A stretch of DNA of 64,000 nucleotides from Mucidula mucida (lineage: Eukaryota > Basidiomycota > Agaricomycetes > Agaricales > Physalacriaceae), in contig JADNYV010000017.1 of assembly GCA_015501055.1 (NCBI GenBank), forward strand, positions 310,001 to 374,000. The letters run 5' to 3'. Of the stretch, positions 33,850-44,462 are shown one piece after another; position 1 is the stretch's first letter; each line of letters opens with the position of its first letter. The translations under genes and the position numbers were made by a program. The notes beneath the pieces are model-generated. The model ran no database searches. It saw only the letters and a program-made list of their open reading frames with translations, and had not been told where the DNA came from.

Positions 33850-35205
33850 ATGTCCAACTACAACTACAAACAAGCTTTCTGGCACATCGACGCTGGTGCT
33901 GGCGACATCGGGGCGCAGACACGCGCCCAGATTGCCAAGGCCGTACTCACTCTCAACGACCACCAGGATGTCGTTCTTGCTCTCTCTTCCGGTGGTTACA
34001 CAACGGACGAGCGCCCTCAAATCGCGCTTCTCGTTGCCATCGACTACGACGTGGCGACCTTGTTGCCTGCCGTCGAGAGCGCTCTTGCCGCCGAAGGCCT
34101 TGCCGTCAAGGCCACCCTGCAGAGCAATCTTCAGCACTACGAGTTCGGCTCTGCTGAGCTCAGCAACATTGCGGAGGCGACGAAGGTTGTGGATCTCGGC
34201 GCCGCTCGCCAGGCGATCGACAAGCTTTACACACTTCCCCTCGAGCCCATCTCCGCAGAGCATGCCGACGTCACTGCGGGGGACCCTAGCCCTACGCAGA
34301 TCGGTTCCTTTGCCGTCCAAGATTCGCGAATGAGGCGTTTGCGCGACGCCAGAAACCAGGCGGTCGAGGACGAGATCCAGGCTCTGAAGACGGCATTTGT
34401 GTCGATCAAGAAGGCGATACCGTTTATCATACTCGTTAGCACGCAGATGCTGTCCGGCGGCATTCTCAGCATTGGACCCGACATGTTCAAGGCGTACAAA
34501 GAGATCGCCCCCAAGATGCCTGCCAATAACGGCCTTGCCTCCGTTCTCAGTTACATCCTTGGGCTTCAGGATATGCTTTCTAAGCTGAAAGCCAGCATTG
34601 ACCTTATCTTATCCGTTTTCGAGCCTATCTTGAAAGACAAGTCAGTATACTTCTTTCAAGATGCACCTCAGTTGCTTATATTTCGTACAGGGGAGTGAAT
34701 ATTCTGTTGCTTGTCAATGGTCATGAATCCGTTATCAAGCGCGTCCACGACCACTGCCCTCAAGAAGAACAATGTGCGGGTCTCGTTCTTGATGTAGAGT
34801 CCGCCTTTGCTAGCGTCCGGATGCCAGGAGAGCGCAACGCGTTCTCTTGTGGTTTCTACTTCTACCGCCGGGTCTGCTCAATTTCTAATCCATGTTGTTT
34901 TGTGATTATTGACTTGTCGTTTCGTCCCATAGACGCAAGGACCTGACGCTTGCTGCATGGGTGTCGAGTTCAACATCATCCCCAGCGGAACGAGGTTCTC
35001 CGTTGGAATGATTTGTCGTAACAATAATTCGGAGAGGCTGTCGAATTCGATCCGTGTCACGTCTGACATCGCTCCCATTGCGGCAGAGCTAGCTCGTAAA
35101 TCGGAAATGACCGAGGACACTATTTCTGTTGGCTTGGGAGGGTGCACGGTCAGTCGCGCGAATCCGCGTGGTCCGATCAACTTCGGAATCTGTTATCTGG
35201 AATAA
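33850..35205 (+). CDS. Hypothetical protein, 414 aa, three exons
   Basis: Exons 33850-34640, 34691-34871 and 34933-35205 join in frame with GT-AG introns of 50 and 61 bases. A TATAAAA box lies at about 33804-33810, some 40 bases before the ATG. The first 190 residues look alpha/beta or helical (FWHIDAGAGDIGAQTRAQ, DVVLALSSGGYTTDERPQ). A hydrophobic helical stretch follows at about 195-260 (AIPFIILVSTQMLSGGILS and later LILSVFEPIL). The last 130 residues are Cys- and beta-rich, with QGPDACCMGVEFNIIPSG and a terminal NFGICYLE. No signal peptide is seen. I do not recognise the family. The helical segment followed by a beta-rich tail is a visible feature only; I do not infer function. Confidence 0.75.
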
Positions 35206-35790
35206 GTGCTGGGTTGTTACATACGGAAGTGCACATATGCCTATGCTTTTTTTGCTTTCCTTGCTCGTCGATACGTTGTGTAAAGTGTTCCTCGTCGCTC
35301 TTTTGTCTTTTGTCTTCAGTATGAAATTGTCATTGTTTGCCTTGTGTTTCTTGTTGCATGATTAGGGATCTGCTCGCCCGATTGTGTGAATGGATTAGCA
35401 AGAAAAGTCTCAAGAACGACTTGCCTTTTTATCTTTTTTCGTGTAACTCAAAGTTGTACGTCCCCTCAACTATGTGGTAGGATTCCTTCAGTGATATCTG
35501 CTCGTCAATTGGACGTATGTGGTGCGTAATTTTTATCTAGTCAAACACACAAAAAACTGCGTCCCGTTAAGATATCTTCTTTGACGACGTCGGCCCGACA
35601 GCCGATAAGATGACAAGCCTCACTGGCAGGCGAAAGATAATGACCACTGCTGCTGGTCCAGACGAGTGGACACGACGAAGGGTGGCCGGTGGGAAAATCG
35701 GTCGTGCAGCGATTACCTTTACACACCGCATTTTCTTATTCAGCCGCGCGCTCAGAATGCCAGCAAATCCGTGTGTGGTCGGCACATCGC
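35206..35790. other. Intergenic, no recognisable gene
   Basis: This holds 3' flank of the hypothetical gene and unassigned sequence up to the MITE. The last eight bases (35783-35790, CACATCGC) are the left target-site duplicate of that MITE. Confidence 0.5.
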
Positions 35791-36116
35791 TAGGGATCCG
35801 CACCGTAACCGTCCCGTAAGACTCCTTGTGGTGTACCCGTACAGTACGGGTACGGTACGGCACCCCACTAACTTGATGAGGAGTGAGACTGGGTCGTGGC
35901 GGTGTCCCTCAGAAGTGGTGGAGGTGCTGTATGTATCAAGTGCGACACTTACCCAGGACATCTCCTTCTATGGTCTCTTGTCCTCACCGTTTGTATACGG
36001 GTTGTACGGTACCGTCACGTTAACCCGTAACCGTACCGTACACCACGAAAATAGGTGCCGTATGGCACCGTAATTCTTACGGCCGTAACCGTATACGGTT
36101 ACGGTGCGGATCCCTA
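35791..36116. mobile_element. hAT-type MITE, 326 bp
   Basis: The ends are perfect inverted repeats of 22 bases beginning TAGGGATCCGCACCGTAA. The flanks are CACATCGC on the left and CACATTGC on the right, an 8-bp target duplication with one mismatch. An 8-bp duplication and a TAGGG terminus fit the hAT superfamily. The interior is full of short palindromes built from GTACGGTACGG and CGTAACCGTA and has no coding capacity. A transposase source with these ends is not in the window. Confidence 0.85.
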
Positions 36117-36458
36117 CACATTGCTGGACAGACATATCATGGCACAGAAGCAATAGAACGGCAAAAATTGTACCATCAAGTTTAGGGACTACGCACTTGC
36201 CTGGATAGAATCATGAATGGCGGCTGATAATCGATAATCACTGGACACTGTCTACAGTGTTGACGGTGGTGGAGTACATTGACTGCGCGCCATGGCCAAT
36301 GTCATCAGCAACATTGACATCTCACTTTTAGAACTCGAAAAGAAAGGTACACAACAACAACTACTGAGAAAGGCGGGGGGGGATGAATCCGGGCCCGTAT
36401 CGAAACAGTTTCAGAACCAGAGCTTCTCGTGGGTCAGCAGTGACAATACTTTTGCTAT

Positions 36459-36768
36459 TAGGGTGGTGAAATAAACCCTAGGTTTTGATACACCTTGGGT
36501 TTACTGTGGTAAGTAACGGTATTGAAACCATCAAGGGTCAGCGGGTAGGTTTTGATACCGGCGCGTGACTATTGCACGTGCCGGTGCACTGGCGCTCAGA
36601 GAACCTGGGGGCGGCGGGACTAAGGCGGGGCGAGGGCGGCATGGCGTTGCACCACATCACGTGCCTGAATCAAATCCGTTACTAACGGTTTGAAAACTTG
36701 AGTCTGGGGTGAGAGCTCGGTATCGATACCGTTAGTAACACCCCCGGGAAGTGTACTGCGCCACCCTA
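36459..36768. mobile_element. hAT-type MITE, 310 bp, second family
   Basis: The ends TAGGGTGG and CCACCCTA are inverted and extend imperfectly for about 16 bases. They are flanked by a perfect 8-bp duplication TTTGCTAT (36451-36458 and 36769-36776). Inside are copies of the words GTTAGTAACGGT and GGCACGTGATGTGG, also found next to the tRNA-Lys gene at 45.6 kb. Just outside, at about 36779-36792, CTTACTGCGCCACTCC is another diverged end of the same family. This copy therefore sits inside or beside an older one. Confidence 0.85.
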
Positions 36769-36833
36769 TTTGCTATCAGGCTTACTGCGCCACTCCATGA
36801 TAAAGTGATATACCCCGTCACTGTTAGATATGT

Positions 36834-36920
36834 AGCCCACCCCGAGGGTCGAACTCGCAGCCTTCAGATTGTCCACCTAGGGCATAAGAGTCTGACGCTC
36901 TATCCGATTTGTCCGGCTCC
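36834..36920 (-). pseudogene. tRNA-Lys pseudogene
   Basis: On the minus strand, from CGGATAGAGCGTCAGACTCTTA to GTGGGCT, the sequence matches tRNA-Lys with a CTT anticodon and an intron of about 15 bases. The 5' quarter is degenerate: the acceptor strand GCCCGCC and the D-stem GCTC are replaced (GGAGCCGGACAA), so neither stem can form. It is probably not functional. Confidence 0.75.
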
Positions 36921-38296
36921 CTAGAGCGCCTGGTCTTATTCTCTTTCTGTCTTATACGCATTAATGGGCAGCAAATACTTGACATTATAAAACGGCTTCC
37001 AAATCCATGTTTGACGCGCAGTCGCGGGAAAATTCAAAATAAGTAATCCCAATATTTATAGCAGCACGAAGACGCGCACGATATAACTCCCACCACTCGA
37101 TACGAGGTGGGCCAAATGTGAGTACCCAATGGTGAAGAACGCCATGGCAGGCGAACAGCTCTCGTCAACCGCATACGCAATGGAATCCTGAACCTACTAC
37201 TGTACTGGCTGAAAGGCTGAACAAAATGTGCTAAGAAAATGAACGTACATAGAACTTGGCTTGAAGCAAAACGTACCACGACATTCGCCACGAACCTAGA
37301 ATCGGCTGTGGATTGCACCAGAGATTGATAGCGTGGATTGTGCAGAGACGCCAGGACAATAAGAGATTGCTGACAGTGACAGTGGACACGTAGGAAGGGG
37401 TTTAAACGGGCAGGGCGAGAGAATGCTGTGTAACGTAAGTACCAGTAGAGCGCACTGGCCGATACCCACCGGTGCCAGCTAGTCGCGGGATCGGCCGTAG
37501 AAGTCGACGCAGTGGATCGACGTACAGCGTTGAGAGACACACACATTGCAAGCCGGGAATCGTTGCTTGTCAAAACCAGCGGTTTTCTGCGCCTGTAAAG
37601 CAATGACGGTATAGCGATTCGGAGATGATGTGAAAAGCGTACCGTAAACCTCAGCGCGCACTTGCATAGAATATTCTACGAGAAGACGCTTGGCTATGAG
37701 TCACCCGACGACGGCAGCCACGAGGAATGACCGCAGTGGTCGGGGATGTCCAACTCTGTTAAGAGCAAGACGATGGGGGCTGTAGATAAGGTCCTGCATC
37801 CCATTTAGGCAATCATCTTCAACGCTTGACATAGTTCGCGCGGAGGTCTCCTTATCAGAAAGGCGAAGGCGTCCGTGAGCGAGGAACAGAGGCAGAATGG
37901 ATTCCTTCGTGAATAGGACTTTCGACTGTGATTACGGTGGGTATTTGCCGCCACCATCTTGACATCAGGATTGACACCATACTAGCTTGAGCTGGCACTG
38001 ACTAGTGCCTATCAGCTGGTGATTGGAGCAGACGCGACCACGTTACTCTCTGCGTTGCATATCTGTCAATCGAGTCACAAGTCTGCCGCGCGTCGGTTCA
38101 TTGGATTATCATCAAAGAAACATATGCCGACGTGATTGATTTGGATACTTGTTACAGCGAACAAGAGATTTCAAAGACATTCTGGTAACGAATAACTGAC
38201 ACTCCGAATACAAATACAGTGGGTTGTTTCTGACGCGAAGCGATCAGAGCAAGAACTGCGAGATGACAAGGAAAAGTCGTACCTCGTCCTTTAAAC
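36921..38296. other. Intergenic, no supported gene
   Basis: A minus-strand open frame at 37034-37603 (189 codons) is long, but it has no domain and its composition is unlike a typical protein. I do not call it. No RNA gene or clear repeat is recognised. Confidence 0.45.
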
Positions 38297-38659
38297 CTAT
38301 TTCCTCCCATTGCTATCCTTTCCTGTAGGACCTGCATCCTTCTCTCCCTCGTTCGACTTCAAATCATCGACAGCGCCATATCTCTCCTTGGGTCCGGGGG
38401 CCTTGTACGGCTGCTTCTTATCCATCGTCGCATATCCTGTCTCCATCGCGCTCTTCGCGCCAACCTCGCTGAACTCTCCCGCGGGCTGCTCATACGGCTT
38501 TTGCGACGTGCTCGCCTCCGGATCCACCCTATGGATTTTGGAATCTGGCGGCGGAGTAGAATCCACTTCTTTGGAATAGGAATCGCTGGAGTGGGCGTTG
38601 CGCGCCGATGCTAGGACGCGGCGGGGTTGGAGGGCTGTGAGTCTGCGGAAGGGCAACAT
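38297..38659 (-). CDS. Small, probably mitochondrial protein, 120 aa
   Basis: The chosen start at 38659 gives MLPFRRLTALQPRRVLASAR, an Arg-rich N-terminus without acidic residues that looks like a mitochondrial targeting peptide. The remainder is hydrophilic and probably unstructured, with YEQPAGEFSEVGAKSAMETG and KKQPYKAPGPKERYGAVDDL. Small proteins of this form are conserved in basidiomycetes, with no role known to me. An upstream in-frame ATG at 38785 would overlap the neighbouring divergent gene and is unlikely. Confidence 0.65.
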   Translation of the reverse strand: MLPFRRLTALQPRRVLASARNAHSSDSYSKEVDSTPPPDSKIHRVDPEASTSQKPYEQPAGEFSEVGAKSAMETGYATMDKKQPYKAPGPKERYGAVDDLKSNEGEKDAGPTGKDSNGRK

Positions 38660-38744
38660 GCTGGCAGTGGTGGTGGGAGAGCGGTGGTAAAAGTGTGGGA
38701 GATTAACCCCGCATACGTCATGGGTCGACGTCACACTCTTGATC
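38660..38744. promoter_or_regulatory. Short shared promoter between divergent genes
   Basis: Only 85 bases separate the start codons of the mitochondrial-type gene (minus) and the DUF7704-type gene (plus). The stretch includes ATGGGTCGACGTCACAC, with the half-palindrome GACGTCA that resembles a CRE/bZIP site. Both genes must share regulatory DNA or use each other's leader. Confidence 0.55.
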
Positions 38745-39206
38745 ATGGCCTCGATCCCGTTCTTCCCATACCAGCTTTTCTTCATCTACATTGAGCCCAT
38801 ATCGGCTCTGGCAGGTGCATACTATGCGGCTGTGCAGCCGTCAGATTATCTGCGCGACCTGAGCCTGGCGAACGCGTTCAAACCCATCGTTGTCAACACG
38901 ACCCAGACGAACATGGCGCTTATGCAGCTTGCGAATCTATACGTCTTATTCGCGTTGAACGAGCATCTCGTGCTTTCATCGACGTCGTCTTTGACGACGT
39001 GGAAGCGTCTGCTTTTCGTCCTCTTGGTAGCCGACTTTGGTCACCTCGCGACCATGGCGCCATTGGGGTCAGATGTGTTCTGGAAATTTTGGGAATGGAA
39101 CGCGATGTGTTGGGGGAGCATTGGCTTCGTTTACGTTGGTGCTAGTATGAGGTTATCGTTCCTCTTTGGACTGGGCCTCAACTCAAAAAACAAGTCTTCT
39201 TGGTGA
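38745..39206 (+). CDS. DUF7704-type membrane protein, 153 aa
   Basis: A single exon starts at ATG 38745. The N-terminus MASIPFFPYQLFFIYIEPIS followed by ALAGAYYAAVQPSDYL fits the small fungal membrane family DUF7704. There are four hydrophobic segments: about 8-30, 60-80, 90-115 and 128-148. The last includes WGSIGFVYVGASMRLSFLFG. No catalytic motif is visible and the role of the family is unknown to me. The gene lies head to head with the mitochondrial-type gene 85 bp away. Confidence 0.75.
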   Translation: MASIPFFPYQLFFIYIEPISALAGAYYAAVQPSDYLRDLSLANAFKPIVVNTTQTNMALMQLANLYVLFALNEHLVLSSTSSLTTWKRLLFVLLVADFGHLATMAPLGSDVFWKFWEWNAMCWGSIGFVYVGASMRLSFLFGLGLNSKNKSSW

Positions 39207-40887
39207 TTCAACATTTTACTTGTTGGAATATGTGTCTGACGTTTCCTCTTAATCTAGACAATCGTTGCTTCTAGCCATGGTTTGAATGTTTTCCTTTCTC
39301 CGCTGTACGCTAGTACATACCCTTCTGTGATATGAGGTAGCCAGTATGTGTCGACCGAGCGAATACCAATTGTACACAAGTGGAATCGTCTTCGGAATAA
39401 GCTCTTTGGGAACTCCAGTACAAGTAGCTACGCTGGCCCTTGGGGTTCTGAACGAAATCAAGCGAGTTGGAAGTTGATTGCCTGAATCGGATCCAGCCAA
39501 TCGGGAGGGCGGCATGCTTCTTTCTTTACTACCACCACTATCGCGACACCGCTCGCCTGACACGACGTTCTCTTTCACCATGGACAGTGTCAAGCGGTAA
39601 AAAGCCATTCCCTATTATCAACATGTCATGCGGTACACTTTCCGTCGTGCTGCTGCTACGCCGTTCAGCTGCGCGCTACCAAGATGCTCCGACTGTACTA
39701 CTCGCCAAGGATTAGGACAGGATGGTCATAGGGATCGCCCAATGTCGTACGACTGTTTTCGCGCGTCTTCGGATAGCAAAAATACGTTGTGCACGCTCCA
39801 CTCGTTTGTGCAGCATTACTTGCGATTATCGGTTCCATACCTCGTACATGGACTAGATAGTGCATCGAGGCCTCTACATGTTCCAATCCATGCCCCATCC
39901 CCAGGAAGATTCCGCCCAACGAATCAGTTTCTTACTGCCGCCCATATCGTGCGACCGTTCCATCTCCGGTCTGCCTTAACTTCCTTCACGGCCTCGAGAT
40001 TAGCATGCAGCGCGTTCGCGCGACGACACTCGCCAGTGCCTTGGTCGATGGTCAAGGAGGCCGGTGTTACGGTTTGAAAGGATGAAGGGCGATGTTCGCG
40101 TTGTAGTCTATGATAACGTGCTCTTGCCACAGGGCGTTGTCGTGGCTGGTATGCCTACTTTTCCATCTGCCATGTATTATTCTGACTGCATCTTAGTTTC
40201 AAAGCCGTGCGTATCCGATAGATCGCTACAGACTTATCAATAAGGCATGCGAGGGCAAGATGGCGTCGGCGAAAGACGTGAGGTACATCCATTTCGCCCT
40301 GTCTACAATACCTCGATGAACCCAGTTTAAAGGCAATGATACGGTGATACTGCACACTCGCAGTTCAAGAGGCAGTCGACGGTTCATTTCTCGCATCAGT
40401 CCTTTGTGGATTGCAGAGTTTTTCCATTACTTCAGAAAATCCACCACACAGTCGTCGCGCCGAGTGCCAGTTCCGTCGATATCCAGACATACGCCATCGT
40501 GCCCACTGTCACCAACCGTGTCAGTCACTCTGGACAAACGACTCCATCACCGTATATGATCGCGTCGTGAGGCGGACTCGCTCGTCTCAAAGACAGTGAT
40601 TATGGTCCTCTATAAAAAATGCTTCGGTTCGAAGGTTCTTGGGCGTGCTATCGTGACGGAGACACGGAATAGGGAGCTTTCAAGTGCACATGGCTGCGAT
40701 CGTTGGTGCGTTAATGGTATGAGCTCTTGCCTGTGTGATAGTATAATGTTTCTGAACAGCTTCTTCGGTGCAGGTGCCGGATGCCTCGGGGATATGAACC
40801 ACCGACGAACGAGGACGGTTAAGACTTTCAAGTCTCTCCGGCGATCTCTTTCTGAAGGCTGTGTGCAGGCCCCTATCCCCAGTTTCC
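39207..40887. other. Intergenic, no supported gene
   Basis: Minus-strand frames at 39698-39919 and 39924-40130 are open but match nothing I know. The last 130 or so bases resemble the upstream region of the other F-box-like copies, with a GCAGGTGCCGG block. Confidence 0.4.
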
Positions 40888-40898
40888 TTTATAAACCA
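40888..40898 (+). promoter_or_regulatory. Conserved TATA-like box upstream of F-box-like copy
   Basis: TTTATAAACCA lies 39 bases before the ATG at 40938, at the same spacing as in the intact copy at 26023. CCCCTATCCCCAGTTT just upstream also matches that copy. Confidence 0.55.
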
Positions 40899-40937
40899 GA
40901 ATCTCAGCCTAACATTCCTTCCTTCATAACCATTACC

Positions 40938-42036
40938 ATGGCTTTCAGTATCATTCGCAACATCATCGACAAGATCGCTCATACTCGTCGTTCCTCTGCT
41001 ATCACAGGGCCTTTTGGGCTTTTACCTCAAGAGCTTCTTGACCTCATCATTGCTCACCTCGGCGACGACAAGGTCACCCTTTTATCGTGTGCACTCGTCC
41101 ATTCTACTTGGACCATTATCAGCCGTTATCATCTTCCTTCAGTGATGCTCGTCGTGTCATCCCCTTCTCGTTCCAAAGAGCTCGTCAAACTATTACGTTC
41201 ATCGCGGGAGACGCTGTCCTCGTCTATTACCGGCATAACCCTTGTTGGCGACATACCATTCGATGATATCGACATGGACGGCAAATCTCCCCGTGCGCAG
41301 TCCTATCGCAAGTTATTCCAGGTCTTGAAGGCTAAGCATGTCGCGCTTCGCTCGGGGATGGCCGAGAATGATCCATCTCTCGTATGGCTATTCGCCCAGC
41401 ATTTCCCGGATCTTAGCGAGCTCCAAGTGACTTGCGCATCATATCAGGACATCAGGAGCTCATGCGAGCGCTTGCTGGCTCTTTCCTGCGGCTTTCGGAG
41501 CTCAGTATAGAGCTTGGTTCCAGTGAAATGGATTTACCGGATGCTTCATTATCTGGGTTGCGCAAGCTCGAGCTGGCCATGCCATGCTTACGCAGTCTGC
41601 GTCTGGTCGGATGGAACAACGAGCTTGTGCGATGGTTGGGCGATAATGTCGCCGGGACGCTGGAGCGGTTGGAGATGAAGAACGCTAGCGTGTGGTCGAC
41701 GTGCCATGTCGAGGAGGCGTTTCCGCTGATCCAAGGGAACAAGGAGACGTTGAAGGATTTGAGGCTAAGCTTTATGAGACGAAATGGTTAGTGTTTTTTC
41801 TTCTTTTTTTAACATTTCGACGTGCTTATCTATTTCCAGTGGTGTTTGATTTATCGGGCTTGACACATTTGAAGTATTTGGAGGTTGGGAACGGGATGGG
41901 TGACGCGCTACATGGGTGGTTGCTCCCGCTGTCATTGAAGACGATAGAGTTAAAGGATGTGGTTAGTGTGTTACATGGATATGGTATGGGTGCTGGCGAG
42001 GGGGACGACTTCAACAGAGCCCTTGGGATGTATTGA
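40938..42036 (+). pseudogene. F-box-like gene copy with a single frameshift
   Basis: From ATG 40938 the product follows the intact paralogue closely, with MAFSIIRNIIDKIAHTRRSS, LLPQELLDLIIAHLGDDK and LRLVGWNNELVRWLGDNV. One base is missing at about 41453, where the paralogue reads ATCACCAGCTTC and this copy ATCAGGAGCTC. The first frame ends at 41510 and the family sequence continues in another frame to an intron at 41787-41839. The last exon ends at 42036. Apart from this one break the gene is well preserved, so inactivation is recent or the base is a sequencing error. The tail (VVSVLHGYGMGAGEGDDF) differs from the other copies. Confidence 0.8.
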
Positions 42037-42459
42037 GCTTTTGATGTCATGTCGCTGTTTGATATTCTTCCAATCCAATGAACTTCCTTTGCTATATATT
42101 TTCGCCAGAAGATATTGATCATCAGCACCGGCTGGAGATGTCGTGCGTTACAGGCTGTCTCTTTCGGGTCCTCACCATCACCGACCTCCACCATCGCTCG
42201 TATGTGTGATAACTGGATATACACGTTATGCCCTTCCGTTATAGTACAAGGTACAATCAACCCCTTCATGTATCTGATGGGGTCGGTCGAGTGTTGGATT
42301 CAATCACGCAGTACGCGTCCTCTTCTTCGATTCAGATATCGTCCTTTGAAAATCAAATTCGCGTCAAATGGAGTGAATGTTCTTTCAACATCTCAATGTG
42401 AACGGACATTTCCTATACAATCAAAGTCGTCTAGGGAAGGGGGAATAACGCCACATATA

Positions 42460-42559
42460 GCCTGCCTAGCTCAATCGGATAGAGCGTCAGACTCTTATAC
42501 CAGGTTGCAATGTGCCTTAGGCGATCTGAAGGCTGCGAGTTCGACCCTCGCGGTGGGCT
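42460..42559 (+). tRNA. tRNA-Lys (CTT) with 26-base intron
   Basis: The acceptor strands GCCTGCC/GGTGGGC pair. The D-arm (AGCTCAATCGGATAGAGC), the anticodon stem TCAGA/TCTGA and the T-arm GGTTCGA-like GAGTTCGACCCTC are all present. The loop CTCTTA-A carries anticodon CTT. The intron (42498-42523) lies one base 3' of the anticodon, the usual position. Two pairs in the acceptor stem are G-U. Confidence 0.88.
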
Positions 42560-42621
42560 ATTTGTGGGGTAAATGGACTTTTTTTTCTGGCAATCGATTC
42601 ATTCAGTCGGTAGGTTTCCTT

Positions 42622-42700
42622 CTAGGGTGGCGCAGTAAACCTCCCGGGGTTGTTAGTAACTGTGTACCGGCAGCTGATGTAGCGCCGCCCCGCCATTTTG
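42622..42700 (+). mobile_element. End fragment of the hAT-type MITE family
   Basis: TAGGGTGGCGCAGTAAAC matches the right terminus (reverse complement) of the MITE at 36459-36768. GGGTTGTTAGTAAC and GATGTAGCGCCG further in match words inside that element. The opposite end is not found, and the sequence runs into a tRNA-Arg gene. It starts about 63 bases after the tRNA-Lys gene. Confidence 0.65.
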
Positions 42701-42704
42701 ACAT

Positions 42705-42783
42705 GGCCGCCTGGCGAAATGGCATCGCGTCTGACTACGAAGATGTGATCAGGAGATTGCAGGTTCGACCCCTGCGGTGGTCA
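42705..42783 (+). tRNA. tRNA-Arg (ACG) with 7-base intron
   Basis: The acceptor strands GGCCGCC/GGTGGTC, D-arm GCGAAATGGCATCGC, anticodon stem TCTGA/TCAGG and T-arm GCAGGTTCGACCCCTGC all fold. The loop CTACGA-A carries anticodon ACG (read as ICG). The 7-base intron AGATGTG occupies 42741-42747. No CCA is encoded, as expected for a eukaryote. Confidence 0.85.
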
Positions 42784-43093
42784 AGCATTGATTTTGGTTG
42801 CATTTGTTTTGTTAGGGACCCCGGACTAGAAAGAGCTTGGTGGGGGTAGTAACAGCTTTCACATAATTGTGGCCACTGGTATGGTTGTTTTTACAAGTAC
42901 AGAAGCACAGCCACAGCACTCCTGCTTCCCGCCACTTTGACAATGATATGACTGAGGTAACCATTGTCTCTCTTCATCCTGCTCTTTAATTATGTTTACT
43001 CCAGGTGTCCTTACATTCCGTCCAAGGACTTAACTAGTGAGAGTTGACTACAGTATTATAGGTCTAGATCTGGAAAGACTGTAAACGACATCG

Positions 43094-43850
43094 ATGTCCG
43101 TGTCACCGCTACTACCACAGGAATCACTTGAGGCCTGTATTGATGCATTGGCCGCTGACCGTGGTCTCACCGATAGGACACTCATTGGCGTGTGCTGCTG
43201 CCTCTCGAAGACTCCGTTATTATGCACAGCACCACCTCTTCGCGACTGTCTGCATTTCGCAGTCACCCTCTCGTCATGACTGGCACCGCATGTCAGCGCG
43301 CTTACTGTGCCTACTCAAATCCAACCCACATCTTGTCATGCATATACGCACTGGCATCGTGGGCTCGCGACTGCAGTACTTGTACGGAAGCGAAGAGCTT
43401 TTTCTGGTGTTTGACACTCTCCTCGACGTTATCCCGTCAATGTCCTTTGTCGGGAACAAGTGGTTCCTCGCCGCGTTTCCCTCGGATGTGTTCGCGTGTC
43501 ATCATATAATGCGCGTTGAGCTGAAAGAATGTGTTGTGCATTGTGATGAGGGCCAGTTGGAGCGGTTTTTGAACCGATTTCCAGGGTTGGGGGAGATGGA
43601 GGCGGTGAACTGTGTTTATCGCGGTTTGAGTGCGGGTAGATGGGGACGTGTTTGGGGGGAGCAGTGGATGGTGTGTTTGGAAAGAGGAGGCTGGCGATCG
43701 CGAGCATTGAGTGTGCGAGGGCTATGGGCTTTCCGTGTTGACCAGCAAAAGCTACGAGGCATGAACGATAATGTCACGCTTATTGGGATAGGTCGTTTCC
43801 GGCTTCATGTGCTTTCATGGAGTCGCTCAACCCCTTGTCTGGATTGTTGA
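43094..43850 (+). pseudogene. F-box-like gene of a second family, one frameshift
   Basis: The start at 43094 gives MSVSPLLPQESLEACIDALA, the beginning of an F-box-like motif. One base too many near 43187 moves the rest (CAAASRRLRYYAQHHLFATV) to the next frame. That frame stays open to 43850 and contains leucine-rich stretches such as HIMRVELKECVVHC. It is unrelated in detail to the other F-box-like copies. It could be a pseudogene or carry a sequence error; no intron explains the shift. Confidence 0.6.
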
Positions 43851-44462
43851 ACGTGAATCAATGTCGTGCATCCTGGCATTTGTCTGCGGCGAAAATATAA
43901 GGCGAATATAATCTCGGGACAAGCCTGTCGACGCGTCATTCGTCGCGATCATTGACACTCTTCGCCGACTGGAGAAACCTTGCCACCTAGATCCTTCGCC
44001 AGGTCAGTCCTTTTGTTGTTGATCAACTGCTTAATTCCTAAAACTTGATTCAGATCACTTCTGCTGAGAAACTCCAAGGTCTGCCAAAGACGAGCGGTAC
44101 CGAAATCTTACTACGCATATATGCCTTCGCGCGAAGCTGTACACCCGATAATGTGCCAGAGCCAATTGAAACGGCTTCTCGTCGGTTCATCAGGTGCTCG
44201 CTCACGATCAGTAAACGTTGACGGGGAACAATCCAGTTCAGCTGTCATGTCTTCTCGTCTCTCAAGTGGGTAATGATTGGCTCACCACTGACAAACGGCT
44301 CATATTCGGTCTCAAGCTGGATTCGCGGAGCTCGGTGTCTTCAACACGATGACATCTGTCGAGTTGATACTGTCCTTCGCTAATCGAAAACGGCTACTAA
44401 TCGGGTTCAAGCTTTCCACTTCAAAAGCAAGTTGGCAGCCTAGATCTCTGCATAGCACCATC
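43851..44462. other. Intergenic, AA9 gene upstream region
   Basis: No gene or RNA is recognised. This probably contains the promoter of the AA9 monooxygenase. I cannot point to a specific binding site. Confidence 0.5.

Noticed and set aside
37034..37603. 189-codon open frame on the minus strand
   Set aside because: No domain or family resemblance, and a composition typical of chance frames. A real gene is possible but not supported.
39698..40130. Possible gene on the minus strand
   Set aside because: Two short frames without shared family, intron signals or start context.
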